A DNA stretch of 64,000 nt from Membranipora membranacea (taxonomy: Eukaryota; Bryozoa; Gymnolaemata; Cheilostomatida; Membraniporidae): contig OU612072.1 in assembly GCA_914767715.1 (NCBI GenBank), positions 4,464,001 through 4,528,000 on the forward strand, in the 5' to 3' direction. Numbering within the stretch: the first letter of the stretch is position 1; each line of letters begins with the position of its first letter. Below are positions 36,589-49,690 of this stretch, in pieces. The translations under genes were made by a program, and so were the position numbers. The notes under the pieces were generated by a model. That model saw only the letters and a program-made list of their open reading frames with translations. It was not told the DNA's origin and ran no database searches.

Positions 36589-36882
36589 TTAGCTATTAGT
36601 TTTGAACTTGTCCACCAGATCGATCCTGCATTTAGTTCTCAAGTCTGCATCACAAGGTGCAGCTCGCCTCATGCTCTTGCAAGTTATGATGAAAAGCGCA
36701 GACTTGGAGATTTTCTCATCAATGAAGAAAACCCTCATGATACCTTGCGTTGTCAAATTGGGGTCCGAGATCGATTTATTTGCACCAATGTGTGTTGCTT
36801 TCTGAATCAATCTATCGCAAGCATCCCTTAACCTGAAGGAACAATTCACACGGAAGAGCAGGCAGATGGCGACTGTAGCCAT
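36589..36882 (-). CDS. Candidate small secreted protein, 97 aa
   Basis: A single open frame from ATG at 36,882 to TAA at 36,589. Residues 1-14 (MATVAICLLFRVNC) look like a short signal peptide. The mature part is about 80 residues, basic, with Cys at several positions (DACDRL, ITCKSM, APCDAD, TKCRID), which suggests a disulphide-bonded extracellular protein. The frame is open in the minus direction with normal-looking codon use and no simple repeat. No family recognised. It could also be the 3' exon of a longer gene. The open frame at 37,205-37,597 on the same strand lies 323 bp upstream. Confidence 0.45.
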   Translation of the reverse strand: MATVAICLLFRVNCSFRLRDACDRLIQKATHIGANKSISDPNLTTQGIMRVFFIDEKISKSALFIITCKSMRRAAPCDADLRTKCRIDLVDKFKTNS

Positions 36883-37204
36883 AGTCAAATAAACATTTAT
36901 GGTCACTTGTTCATGTTGGGTTTAATAATGAAGAAAACATTGAAAGCAATGTAATGCATACTGATAAATAAACTATGCGTATCTGCAAACAAGCATACAA
37001 GAGCCATTTTGCCAAGACCTTCTCAGAGTCAAGTGACAGTCAAGTGTAGACAGGGTATCAGAGCTCTATCAAGAGGAAGAAAACCGAAAACTCAGGTAAA
37101 GATAGATAGAAAGCAGTTTATTGGTAAATCCGCCAAAGACAGTTTACAAATGTTTGAAAAGGCTCTGTGATTGTAATGGCATATCATTTAAAACTTTGAT
37201 ACTC

Positions 37205-37597
37205 TTAAGTCTTAGGTATAAATCTACATAAAAATCTTTCGGTCTTAATTTTTGGCATCCTGTATGATTTCCTGCAAAAAATATAGCACTGGTTAAAAAT
37301 ACGGGTATCAAAATTTATAAACTTGTTAGCAGTATTTTCAATCCTACTACACACTAAGGAGTCAGCGTCAAAAGAGTCAGAATTCTCAAAAAATAGACGG
37401 TGCAGATTTTCCCTATTACCCTGAGTGGCTGAAAAATACAATGACTCAATGTTATACATAAAAACGGGTTTATCAAAAGCACCCCTGACTGATGCTAGAG
37501 CTAGCACCATCCCCTGAAGTGAAGGTAACACCGAAATTTTCAATCGACAGTTTACTTTTATATTTGTAGAAAGTGACCCTCTACTCTCTCTTAACAT
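37205..37597 (-). CDS. Unidentified open frame, 130 aa
   Basis: ATG to stop without interruption on the minus strand. The composition is ordinary for a globular protein (mixed hydrophobic and charged, four Cys), for example SVLPSLQGMVLALASVRGAF and NTANKFINFDTRIF. I recognise no domain. A pyrimidine-rich acceptor-like TATATTTTTTGCAG lies inside it near 37,275, so part could be intron and the real exon shorter. It may be a gene fragment or a piece of a retroelement. Confidence 0.3.
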   Translation of the reverse strand: MLRESRGSLSTNIKVNCRLKISVLPSLQGMVLALASVRGAFDKPVFMYNIESLYFSATQGNRENLHRLFFENSDSFDADSLVCSRIENTANKFINFDTRIFNQCYIFCRKSYRMPKIKTERFLCRFIPKT

Positions 37598-37634
37598 CAA
37601 CTGCAGTCACAATAGTATGGTAAATTCAGCAATA

Positions 37635-37645
37635 GGGGGGGGGGG
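37635..37645 (+). repeat. Poly-G run (11 G)
   Basis: Eleven consecutive G, directly before the minisatellite region. Likely length-variable and error-prone in sequencing. Confidence 0.9.
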
Positions 37646-37850
37646 TGCATTATTTCAGGGTATGCCATTTTCAGAGGGGGTAATTTAGTTTTCAGAGAGC
37701 AGAAAATAGTTCACAGTAGCCAGTAATGTAATATCGAAGGTGGCGTTTTCTCTCACACACACACATGAGATGGAAGAGGAGGAGATAAACATTTTGATTG
37801 AGGCTGTATTTTTGTGGCTACACTCAGAAGGGGCCGTAACGATCCATGCC

Positions 37851-39055
37851 TCCTTAGTACCGAACGATCTTCTGTAAAATATTGGACGATATTCTGAAGT
37901 CGAGAAAGTGACACCTGTCATCCTGGCTTCTCATTGGACGATTTTATTAAAATCCTGGCTATTCATTGGATAATATTCTGAATTCAAAAAAGTGACACCT
38001 ATCATCCTGGCTTCTCATTGGACGATTTTATTAAAATCCTGGATTCCCATTGGACGATATTCTGAATTCGAAAAAGTGACACTTGCCATCCTGGCATCTA
38101 ATTGGATGATTTTATTAAAATCCTTTCTTCTCATTGGACAATATTCTGAAGTCGAGAAAGTGACACCTGTCACCCAAACTCCTCATTGGGAGATTTTATT
38201 AAAATCCTTGAGTGACACCTGCCCTCCTGGCTATTCACTTGAGGATTTTCTGAAGTCAAGAAAGTGATACCTGTCATCCTGGCTTCTCATTGGACGATTA
38301 TATTAAAAGCCTGGCTTCTCATTGGACAATAATCTGAAGTGGAAAAACTGACACCTGTCACCCAAACTCCTCATTGGGAGATATTCTTAAGTCGAAAAAG
38401 TGACATCTGTCATCCTGGCTTCTCATTGGACGATTTTATTAAAGTGCTGGATTCCCATTGGACGATATTCTGAATTCGAAAAGTGACAGTTGCCATCCTG
38501 GCATCTAATTGGATGATTTTATTAAAATCCTTTCTTCTCGTTGGACAATATTCTGAAATCGGGAAAGTGACACCTGTCATCCTTGGTTCTCATTGGACGA
38601 TTTTATTAAAATCCTGGCTCTTCATCGGAAGTTATTCTGAAGAAAAAAAAAGTGACACCTGCCACCCTAACCCTTTATTGGACAATATTCTGAGGTCCAA
38701 AAAGTGACACCTGACATCTAGGCTCCTCAATGGTCCAAAATCTGAAGTCAAAACGTGACCCCTGCCATCCTGGTTCTTCATTGGTAAAAAATCTGAAATC
38801 GAAAAAGTGACACCTGCCATCCTGGCTCCTCATTGGTCAAAAATGTGAAGTCCAAAAAGTGACACCTGCCATCCTGGCTTCTCATTGGTCAAAAATCTAA
38901 AGTAAAAAAAGTGACACCTGTCACCCCAGCTCCTCATTTGACCAAAGTGTGAGGATGCAAAAGTGACACCTGCCATCCAAATTTCTCATTGGACGATATT
39001 CGTAAGTCGAGAAAGTGTCACCTGTCATCATTCCTTCTCATTGGACGAATTTATT
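37851..39055 (+). repeat. 1.2-kb minisatellite built on CTCATTGGACGAT
   Basis: Two interleaved unit types alternate. One reads GTGACACCTGTCATCCTGG then CTTCTCATTGGACGATTTTA. The other has CATTGGACAATATTCTGAAG followed by a TCGAGAAA-type end. Units are about 35-60 bp with deletions and fusions, more than 20 in all, most containing an ATTGG (inverse CCAAT) core. Towards 38,700-38,950 a third form (CATTGGTCAAAAATCTGAAG) takes over. Open frames across it are repeat artefacts. Confidence 0.92.
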
Positions 39056-39124
39056 ATTTCAATCTCCATTTTGTAGGCTGCAAGGAATTAATTGTGTGTC
39101 TATTGATGTTATACTCAATCAAGG

Positions 39125-39541
39125 ATGTTATTCTTTGATGATTTCCCGGAAACCACAAATGAGCGAAAGGTAATTATCTACTCAATTGGCTGCTTTTCTA
39201 ATAATGGATCAGTGAATAAGACGACTGATTATTTTCATATGATGATGCAACCATAAAAATTAATAGCAAATTTTTCCTCAAAATTTGAATTAGTTGCTAC
39301 GACAAATTTGTTCAACTAATATATAGATTCAACTTTGCTTCACATGTTGTGATATTGAAAAATTGCACACAAATGCCAAAACACTAAACCCACTTTATAC
39401 ATACTGCCCTGTTTAAATTTAAAAGTTAGTATTTGTCTCTTGTAGACCGATGTGAAGAAGCTTCAGCAGCTGGCTAGGGGGCTTATAAAGACTCATCCTG
39501 ATATCGGTGTGGTTTCAGAAGCTGATGAACTTTACTATTAG
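39125..39541 (+). CDS. Weak two-exon candidate, 46 aa
   Basis: ATG at 39,125, exon to 39,169 with a GTAATT donor, intron, acceptor TCTTGTAG, exon 39,446-39,541 ending TAG. The product begins MLFFDDFPETTNERK and continues KKLQQLARGLIK. FFDD recalls HAD phosphatases but nothing else matches. Upstream in-frame stops require the ATG to be the true start. It may be chance. Confidence 0.2.
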
Positions 39542-39887
39542 CCTCCGGAGTGTAACTGTATGACACTCATAACAGTGGCAACATAACAAATGGACATGAT
39601 GATGTACATGAGCGATATATTATGTTACACGCAATCCTTCAGGCTTTTTGAGCATACTGGCCAGCATGATGTCTTTGGTTTTTGACAACACTACAGGTGT
39701 TTTTTGAAATGAGACAGTATTCCAAATCTTCAGTCTATGATTTGGAATGTGGTGCTGTTATTCTTGTGGTCTTCTTTACCAGCGGTACAAATTCTGTAAT
39801 TGATCATTCAGAGAAATAGTTAAACAAAGGGCCGTTATTTCAAATTATGAAAATACTAAATTCATTGAACTCCTCTTAGGAGTAGGA

Positions 39888-40085
39888 GGTGGCTCAGTTG
39901 ATTAGAGTGCCGGACTTCAGCGCGCAAGTGTTGAAGGTCGTGGGTTCCCACTGCAGCCCACTCACTACTGAGACCTGTTGGATCCCCAGGTGTGACCTGA
40001 CCTGCCTACAAACTGAGCGCAAATGGATGTCAACATTGTGGCCTTGCCCTTAAAGTCTCTAGGAAAGCAAAAAACAACCTCTGTT
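39888..40085 (+). repeat. tRNA-derived SINE
   Basis: A box TGGCTCAGTTGATTAGAGTGC at 39,890-39,910 and B box GGTCGTGGGTTCCCA at 39,936-39,950, spaced as in a tRNA gene. A body follows (CTGACCTGCCTACAAACTGA) with a short A-rich end near 40,070. It is a different family from the SINE at 8,266. Confidence 0.75.
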
Positions 40086-41192
40086 CATTTCAAAGCTTTA
40101 CTAATGCAACAAACAAAAAAACTAAAGTTTTGTGCACAAGGACATTATTGAATGATGTACCCTAATTTAAAGTGCGGAAATCAGGGTCTAGAAGGGTCTA
40201 CAGTATGTTATCTCCCCTGTCACAGGTTCTGGCGGCTGAATGTTTTTACAGAGTTATCATTATTCTTGAGAAAAATCCTAAACCCTGATGATATATATAT
40301 TTTTCTCATGCAGTATGATTAAAAAACTCAAAATTAAAAAATCCAAAATAAGATCTATCCGCTCATAAAATTGCCTACTCTAAAACTGCTGATAATTTGG
40401 AGCACACACATTTTTGCAATGTTGTCAAATGTGTCTCAGGAAACAGCACCGATCAAACAAAAGATCCTTATTGTATATTATATTATATTATTAATTATAA
40501 TCAAGTTCCTCCGCTGAGGAAAAATAGACTGTACAACAGCATCTGATTGATAGACTAAATGTACTCATGAAGGATCTTCAGCCAGAAGGTAGCTCTAATC
40601 TCTGGAATCTCAAACTGAGCCAGTGTATACTTTACATCAATCATTGCTAGCCATGCCATAATAATATGCTGTTATGTGAATAGTTTAAGTAGTACAATAA
40701 TTTTTTGTTGTTACATAATATCAAAAAAGTGAACTTAATGAAACTGCATTTTTTTATATTATTTATCTGCTTTGCTTACAGAATCCTATCATCTATGAGC
40801 CCAGATTTAAGACTATAGAGAAGATTTTTGTATTTGCAAAACCGAAAATTGTCTTTATTGGTGATTGAGCTGATCCGCTATGTCAGCACTTTGATAAAGA
40901 GAAGACATATCCAACTTCGGAAACATAAGTTTTACCAATTCACCAGTTTCACTATCTGATTATCAACCATATCAACCATCCCTGAACAAACAAAATTGTA
41001 AGATAAAAAGGACAAGCGTACAACGTGCATTCAAATAAAATCCAACTGGCAATAACATGTATGGAGAGGATCAGGAATAACGTAGGTTATCGATGAACTT
41101 GAATGCTCATTATTATTGTTTTCATGCTTTTATTGGTTTAGTCCTGAAGTACCCAAGTGCTACTGTACCAAACAATATTTATTGGCAAATTA
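40086..41192. other. Intergenic, nothing identified
   Basis: AT-rich, with a TATAT-rich stretch near 40,478-40,500. No gene or element end recognised up to the R1 array. Confidence 0.5.
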
Positions 41193-43749
41193 TCTTATCT
41201 TGTCATTGATCATAATTGTTATTGGTATCACGCCATTTATCCAAGTGATGAAATTTGATATCAAATTCTCTCTTTGAATGTTGCCAAGAGGAAATATTTT
41301 TGACCTAGCTGTGACCTGAAAATTTCAGAAATCAAATGCCTTCTTGATTTGCCAGTGTCATCAGTTTGCGAAACGATAACCCAATAAGATGTCAAATCAA
41401 ATTTTATAGTTGTGATCCGGTCTGCAGAGGTCAGAATTTTGGACTAGGGCTGAGACAATATCACAATACCAGGATTTTTTGCTCGCTGAGAATTGATTGG
41501 CTTTATGTTTATGTTACTTTACGTTATTTTATGTTACTTTAATAATAGGCTCAATGAATGTCAACATTGATGAGAAAATTGTGATAAATGAGTTGTCCAT
41601 CAAAAGGTTCTTTTTGTTTCATGGCAATTAAAAACTTGACAATACAGATGGAGGCATCAATTACCATGGCATAAAATATTTCACGAGATTGACAATTTTT
41701 AAGGCTAGAGTAACAATTGTTGATTTTCCCCGACCCTATTTCAGATACTGCAGTGATAAGACATACAGACAAATAGGGAGCACATTTTAGAATCAAATGC
41801 AAATGTGGACCTGCATCTGTTTTAGAAAACAAAAGCTGGTGTTTGAGTAAAAGAATAGGAGTACAGTATGCCAAAGTTCGGTTTATGCTAAGTGATAGAC
41901 AGCAACAATAAAACACACTCTATTTACCTTCATAATTTACACTTAGTGTGAGTGTCAGTGTGAGCTCAACTGACCTTGGCATCTGATCATCAAATATAAC
42001 CCTGAACTGAACATTTCAGCAACATAAACGTACAGTACACTTTTAAGGTTTGTTTTAGTTACAAACGTGACCCGATGGTAATATTTAAATCAGGAATTTG
42101 TACATTCTGAATGATAATGTACAGTAAACAAATCTTTGAAATTCTTGCAAATCAGATCACAATGGTTGACACCACATGGAACCAAGATGAGCTGATCATA
42201 TTTTATAACTCTATCATGATTGCTTTTTTATTTTGAAATGCATAAAATGTTTATGAACATGACATTGAAGGATACAAATAGGTTTCAAATGAGCCTCAAA
42301 TCCTATTTTGGCAGAAAAGCAAGGAATGTTTGAATGATAACTGAAATAGAGATTTAAGACCTAGTCCGCTGTTGTCTGGGATGACTAGGTGTGAAATACA
42401 GATGGGTACCATTTTATACCTGTTTTGTTTTGCACATATTTTAGGTAGTATCTATGCACTGTGAGAAAGGCTGAGTCAGAATCACTGCCTGGTACATCCG
42501 CTTTTGATAACCAGCTCGATTCAGTTAAATCACAATAATATTTCGGTTATAAAACACTCAGAATATACAAAGAGACAGCTTTGGCACTTATATGAAAGAT
42601 TTTATGTGGGCTGAGATAAATGAGTGAACTATCTATAGATATTGTTATTGAAATCAAAACAACCTTTGTATCTGTTATGAGCCCATGTCAAAGAAAAGAT
42701 TAGAAGAACCACTGTAGGCCACTGTACATTACAAACAACGACTATGACTTTGACGCATTCCCTGTCAGCTGTTATTCAGGCATGAAAATGAGTGATTTTC
42801 ATTTCAGACTGATGCGCTTGTTTGCTCTGTTAAAATAAGATTATAATGGAGCAATTGATTCTTCCTGCCGTCAAAGCCTTGCTTATTTCAGATTCACCCA
42901 AAAATGGTCCATGCAATGCTTTATGGTTTGTACCAAATCTTGCAATTTAGCCAACACTAGCCTCCCAAATCAGATCCATACTGACGAAATAACTCAAAAA
43001 CTCGACAAATTAATTTCCTAAGTGACTGTTGTGTGCAGTGGCATGTGCTCTCATAAGACCTGCTGCACTCAGTCAGTAATATTGATAGTCTATGTTAAGA
43101 TGTGCTGAGTATCTGTGATTCACACAGATGGACAAGATCTAATGAAAAAATAGAAAGTTTCTCCAGATATCCCACTGCTAACACAATTATTAATACTCCT
43201 CTTTAGGAGGCAGTCAAAATCATTTACATTTTACATCACCCTAAAGTCCGAAACAACTAAATGACAAATTTATTGAAGTTAATTTACTTTGTGACTTGTA
43301 ATTTCTAGTTTTTAAACGATGTTAACAACACGGTTTATCCAAAAAACCCTTAATTGTTTAAACATCAGACTATTTGCAAAAATTGTTGAAAAGATTGTCA
43401 AAACCTCAAATCACTCAGTATTAATCATTACATGCTTTGGATTTCAACATCATCCTAATGCCTGAAATTTCGAGATTTACAAAGAATTTATTTTAGATTT
43501 CTGTGCGACTTAGAAATACATATTTTCAAGAAAAACACACAATCTACCTGTGTAAATTTTGTATCTTCCATTGAAATTCTTTTGAAAGCCGCTATTCATG
43601 AAGCTAATAATTGAAGCATATCACTGGTTTTCATGTGGGCTGAAGGCGGAGTTCATTTATTCATCATATTAATGTAAACAAAACCTTGAAATACTTAGCG
43701 ATGTATTGATCTGCCTTTATATTGCGAATTTCTATCTCGAGCTGTAACC

Positions 43750-43911
43750 ATGGTTGTCAGAAAATGTTGTATCTGCCAAAGCACTGTGGGTTGTTTCCAG
43801 TGGCCGAAATCATATTACAGATTTAAACTTGAGTGGTGTGACTACCTCAGAGATATTTTCCCTCTGATTATCACATGGACTCGACGTCGATTTGCTACAA
43901 ATGCATCCTAA
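43750..43911 (+). pseudogene. THAP-like N-terminal exon, R1 copy I
   Basis: ATG in a good context (AACCATGG). The product begins MVVRKCCICQS, a Cys-X2-Cys pair at the right distance from the start, then FQWPKS and a Lys/Leu/Trp segment (FKLEW, DYLRDIF) that follows the FPK-to-Trp spacing of a THAP finger. The C-X2-H half is missing: the frame stops at 43,911, and a donor (GAGTG/GTGTGAC) may lie inside. The opposite strand has an open frame (43,810-44,004) rich in Ser, Asp and Glu, MAKKYSSGSSDSENEN. Only one of the two is likely to be real. Confidence 0.3.
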
Positions 43912-46344
43912 ATGATATTCAATCTCGCTCTCACCAGAGCTGCTAATCTCTCTGCAATTTTCATTCTCACTGTCGGATGAGCCAGAGCTGTACTTTTTTG
44001 CCATGTTCGATCGTTAGCTTTGTCATTGAATTATGAAATGTCATACACTATCCCATTTTACCAGCTAAACCACATGGGACAGATATATCATGCCTTGTAT
44101 TCACTCATTCAATCAATAGACAAATTATGTGTGTTTTGATATCACATGCAGAATATCAAAACCACTGTGTCATAACAATACGCCTTATTTACAAAGTACT
44201 GTATATTCCCATTATAATCTGAGGTACTAAAAAGGTACTATTTTCAACAAGTGATCACAACTCCAAAGGAAAAAAATAGTACCATTTTTATACCTTCTCA
44301 TCCCAACTTTGAGGGCAAATAAGTCTTAACTGGGCCACAGGCTGCCTTTGAACATAGAACAATGCTCTAAACTAGACTGAGATCTCTAGAATGATACCAA
44401 AAAACCTGATCCTTTACAAGCACTTTAGCAATGGTTCTCCAATCTTAATATTGTGTTAAGTGATTCAATCAATTCATAGCTTGAAAATTTCAGGATCTTT
44501 GTTAATCTGTTTCTTTTTAATTTTGTCTTTCCAGGGTTTTAGATACAGGATACACAACCAGGGCATGTCTGGCCCTCATGTCCGAATACGCTGCAAAATA
44601 AGTGACGTTCTATAATTTTGTTGATATCGCTCGCATTTCCATTTCCAAAATTTAAAAAGCTGAACAAAAATTTGCACCAGATACTTACTTCAGCTAGATG
44701 TGAGGTCCATTGTTTACATAACTGAAAACTATAAGAAAATGCCTTCAGCGTTAATGATTTTGGGCGTTAGGGACTAGGGATTAGGCAGTAAGGACTGCTA
44801 TTTTTGCAAGCCCTTTGTTTGGCTTATTATGCTATTCCAGACATGAATTTCAATGGCTATAACATACCACATATACTTCGTTTGACTGCTGAAAGAAGCC
44901 AGGATCATAGCTATATATCTAAAATGTTATATGGTAATGTCATTTCGGTCAAAAAAACAGGCAAAGCAATAGCCCTCACATTGATTTTCTGTCTGGTCTC
45001 TGTGAAGGCTGCTATTTGACTCAGAAAGGAAGTCATTGGGAAACATTGGTTATAGATACTGATACTGACAATGCTATTGCTATTACACCTGAATGGAGAT
45101 TAATGCTAAACTTGACAGTTATACAGTGTACAGCATCAGCAGAAGAAAATGTGCTGTTCTTAATCACCAGCCTCAATTTGATGCAATGATCATTGATTCC
45201 GGAAGCAGTGTTATGTTACCCATTAAAAGACAAAATAAACAAGTTTCAATGAAAACTCTGAGTTTTGGATAAGCATAGTCCAGGATCTCATGAAAGAATA
45301 ATGGATCAAATTTTGATAATTTAGGATTAACCTTGATCCTTATATGGTGACTGAATTGATTAACGCTTGAGCCAGGCATTCACAGCACAGCCTAGAAATA
45401 ATAATGAAAGGTTAACATTTTTGGCCTGATGAATATCAAAGCAGGCAAAGAGCGCATCTCATATTTTAGTTAACACCCATATCACCCTCATATTGACGTC
45501 CATTTTAGGTTGATTTTGGGTCAGATATCGATATAAGTGATCACCGTCAAACTGAAGTCAATTGCACATCTGCATCTTGACATAGGTAGTCAGTATCCAT
45601 TTAATTTTTGGGCCAGATATCAACATCAATGTCGGACATCAAACCTTTTCTGCCATGCTGATTTTCTTCAAAATGACAGATTACAATGGCTAAATGAAAG
45701 ATGGTTTACTTCTATTCCAGGGTATTTTTCTATCACAAGTTAAGGATCCTGAATATAAGTGTTGTGACAAGCAGGTTGGTGTACATGACGCTAGATTATA
45801 CTCTGATAACAACATGGTCATAAGAAATCTCATGTTGAAAGCTATAAACAAAATATAAAAAAGTATCAAATCATTAGGATTGTAGGTTCAATCAAATGTG
45901 TCACTTTTTCAGTGTCTTGGTGCTGTAAAAGATTGCATTTTCATGCTAAACTGCATACTCATGAACTCATGAACAGAATTTTCAAGCATTTTGTTCAATC
46001 ATGCTAGCCTACATGAAGCCAGTAACAGCATCTGAGTCAAGACCAGTCAAAATCATTCAAGCCAAGACATAAAGTTGGTCAAATTTAGAGAGTCAATTAA
46101 TATATCATATCCCACAGAGTTGGCGGTGCAATATTTGGTTGCAATATCTGCGACAAACACAAGCCTTCAATACACATGTGGCCCAGCAAACCCCAGAGAA
46201 CATCAACACTCAAACATAGAAACTTGGAGTGAAGGAGATGGCTCTTACCAGCTGAACTACCTGTTACTCTGACCGAGAAACTCGCAGCTGTTATATAAGT
46301 AACAAAAACTACAGCATGGTTTGATCTACTTTGGTTACATATTA

Positions 46345-46567
46345 GGCACTATGGCAATGGTATTTAGGGATATGGTATTTTGTCCCAAATGGTATTATGT
46401 CCAATCCGGCGTTATATCCACTGGTATATTGACACAACTGGCGTTTTGTACAACTGGAATTTTGGCATTAGTATAGTGTGCAGTGGTGTTATGACCTATG
46501 GCATTATGGCCATGGCATTGACAACGACATTTCGTCCCAATGGCATTTTGACCATAGTATTTTGACA
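46345..46567 (+). repeat. Module H degenerate tandem array, copy I
   Basis: Consecutive words such as TGGTATTATGTCC, TGGTATATTGACAC, TGGCGTTTTGTAC, TGGCATTATGGCC follow each other every 14-17 bp for about 220 bp. Each unit is distinct but the order of variants is the same in all R1 copies, so the array is older than the R1 amplification. Confidence 0.8.
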
Positions 46568-49469
46568 GGGAGTCGATCAGGTTCCTCATGCGTGGGCTAA
46601 ATCAGTTTTTGGTATTATATTAGTATTGATGGCATATTGGCACATCTTATAAAATACTTTTAGCATATAATTAAAATTTTGTGGTTTGGCACCGATTTCC
46701 TAGTATCGTCTGTGAATCTTACGAATCATCTGTTACCTGAAGATTTCAGAGATAAATAACCCTCCTATATTCTGCTTTGTTGAAAGATGACACAATAGGG
46801 TGTCAAATAAAATATCTATAATTGGTATCTGGTATTTCAGAAGCGACAAAGAGTGAACGGTATAAGCATCTGCTGATAGTTCATTTCCTCATCTTCCGGC
46901 AAAATCTTTGTGATAAATCTTAGCTTATCTTGTCATTGATCATAATTGTTATTGGTGTCAGGCCATTTATCCAGGTGATGAAATTTGACATCAATCTCCT
47001 TGGATTGTCTTTGAATGTTGCAAAAGAGGAAACAGAGGTCAGAATTTTGGACTAGGGCTGAGACAATATCACAATACCAGGATTTTTTGCTTGCTGAGAA
47101 TTGATTGGCTTTATGTTTATGTTACTTTACGTTATTTTATGTTACTTTAATAATAGGCTTAATGAATGTCAACATTGATGAGTAAATGTGATGAATGAGT
47201 TGTCCATCAAAAGGTTCTTTTTGTTTCATGGCAATTAAAAACTTGACAATACAGATGGAGGCATCAATTACCATGGCATAAAATATTTCACAAGATTGAC
47301 AATTTTTTAGGCTAGAGGAACCATTGTTGATTTTCCCCGACCCTATTACAGCAAAAAATTCACGATTGATCCTTATTTTACGTCAATACATATAATACAA
47401 TAGCTATAATTTTGTTGATATCGCCCGCATTTCCATTTGAATTGACCATGACATCTAAAATTTAAAAAGCTGAACAAAAATTTGCACCAGATACTTACTT
47501 CAGCTAGATGTGAGGTCCATTGTTTACATAACTGAAAACTGTAAGAAAATGCCTTCAGCGTTAATGATTTTGGGCGTTAGGGACTAGGGATTAGGCAGTA
47601 AGGACTGCTATTTTTGCAAGCCCTTTGTTTGGCAAAAGAAAGCTTATTATGCTATTCCAGAGATGAATTTCAATGGCTATAACATACCACATATACTTCG
47701 TTTGACTGCTGAAAGAAGCCAGGATCACAGCTATTTATCTAATATGTTTTATGGTAGTGTCAGTTCGGTCAAAAAAACAGTCAAAGCAATAGCCCTCACA
47801 TTGATTTTGAGTCATCCATCGGTGAACATATAAGATGTAAAGTTAAATTTCACCAACTGAAACTGACTGAAGTTGTTTGTTTAGGGACCAATTTTTAGGC
47901 ACCCACAACTCATGATCTTGTCTGTCTGGTCTCTGTGAAGGCTGCTATTTGACTCAGAAAGAAAGTCATTGGGAAACATTGGTTATAGATACTGATACTG
48001 ATATTGCTATTGCTATTGCACCTGAATGGAGATTAATGCTAGACTTGGCAGTTATACAGTGTACAGCATCAGCAGAAGAAAATTTGCTGTTCTTGCTAAA
48101 AGATCCAAATCCGACTTTTATCACCAGCCCCAATTTGATGCAATGATCATTGATTCCGGAAGCAGTGTTTTGTTACCCATTAAAAGAGAAAAAAAAACAA
48201 ATTTCAATGAAAAATCTGAGTTTTGGATAAGCATAATCCAGGATCTCATGAAAAAATAATGGATCAAATTTAGGATTAACCTTGAGCCTTATATGGTGAC
48301 TGAATTGCTTAACTCTTGAGCTAGGCATTCACAGCACAGCCTAGAAATAATAATGAAAGGTTAACATTTTTGGCCTGATGAATTCCAAAGCAGGCAAAGA
48401 GCGCATCTCATATAGTAGCTACTTCATATTTTAGTAAACACCCATATCACCCTCATATTGATGTCCATATTAGGTTGATTTTGGGTCAGATATCGATATA
48501 AGTCATCACCGTCAAACTGAAGTCAATTGGACATCTGCATCTTGACATAGGTAGTCAGTATGAGGTTAACTTTTGGGCCAGTTATCAACATCAATGTCGG
48601 ACATCAAACCTTTTCTGCCATGCTGATTTTCTTCAAAATGACAGATTACAATGGCTAAATGAAAGATGGTTTACTTCTATTCCAGGGTATTTTTCTATCA
48701 CAATTTAAGAATCCTGAATATAAGTGTTGTGACACACAGGTTGGTGTACAGGACGCTAGATTATACTCCGATAACAACATGGTCATAAGAAATCTAGCCG
48801 TTGTCCAACTTTGGTCAAGCATAGGTGTTGTCTCTAACTTTTTGGTCATAAACCCCACTTTTTCCGTTTGATTTCACATTTGATATTGAGTGGAGAACAG
48901 AAACTATTCAAACATGTTTTTTTATGATGGGATTGCACTGAAATAATATCTCATGTTTAAAGCTATAAACAAAATATAAAAAAGTATCCAATCATTAGGA
49001 TTGTAGGTTAAATCAAATGTGTCACTTTTTCAGTGTCTTGGCGCTGTAAAAGATTGTATTTTCATGCTAAACTGCATACTCATGAACTCATGAACAGTAT
49101 TTTCAAGCATTTTGTTCAAACATGTTAGCCTACATGAAGCAAGTAACAGCGTCTGAGTCAAGACCAGTCAAAACCAGTCAAGCCAAGACATAAAGTTGGT
49201 CAAATTTTTCGAGTCAATTAATTTTCCATATCCCACAGAGTTGGCGGCACAATATTTGGCTGCAATATCTGCGACAAACACTAGCCTTCAATACACATGT
49301 GGCCCAACAAACCCCAGAGAACATCAAAACTCAATCATAGAAACTTGGAGTGAAGGAGATGGCTCTTACCAGCTGAACTACCTGCTACTCTGACCGAGAA
49401 ACTCGCAGCTGTTATATAAGTAACAAAAATATACAGCATGGTTTGATCTACTTTGGTTACATATTAGAC

Positions 49470-49690
49470 ATTATGGCAATGGTATTTAGGGATATGGTAT
49501 TTTGTCCTGAATGGTATTATGTCCCATCCGGCGTTATATCCACTGGTATATTGACACAACTGGCGTTTTGTACAACTGGAATTTTGGCATTGGTATAGTG
49601 TGCAGTGGTGTTATGACCTATGGCATTATGGCCATGGCATTATCACAACGACATTTCGTCCCAGTGGCATTTTGACCATGGTATTTTGAC
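49470..49690 (+). repeat. Module H degenerate tandem array, copy II
   Basis: Same array as at 46,345-46,567, with a few substitutions and a small insertion near TTATCACAACGACATTTCG. Confidence 0.8.

Noticed and set aside
37992-38820. Open frames of 60-90 codons on both strands
   Set aside because: Products of the CTCATTGG minisatellite.
44765-44800. GTTAGGGACTAGGGATTAGG as interstitial telomere repeat
   Set aside because: Only two TTAGG-like words without a tandem (TTAGGG) array. Chance in module G.
46075-46272. Recurrent 65-codon frame in each R1 copy (also 49,196, 56,882, 63,501)
   Set aside because: It is largely the antisense of the tRNA-derived SINE and lacks a consistent true ATG.
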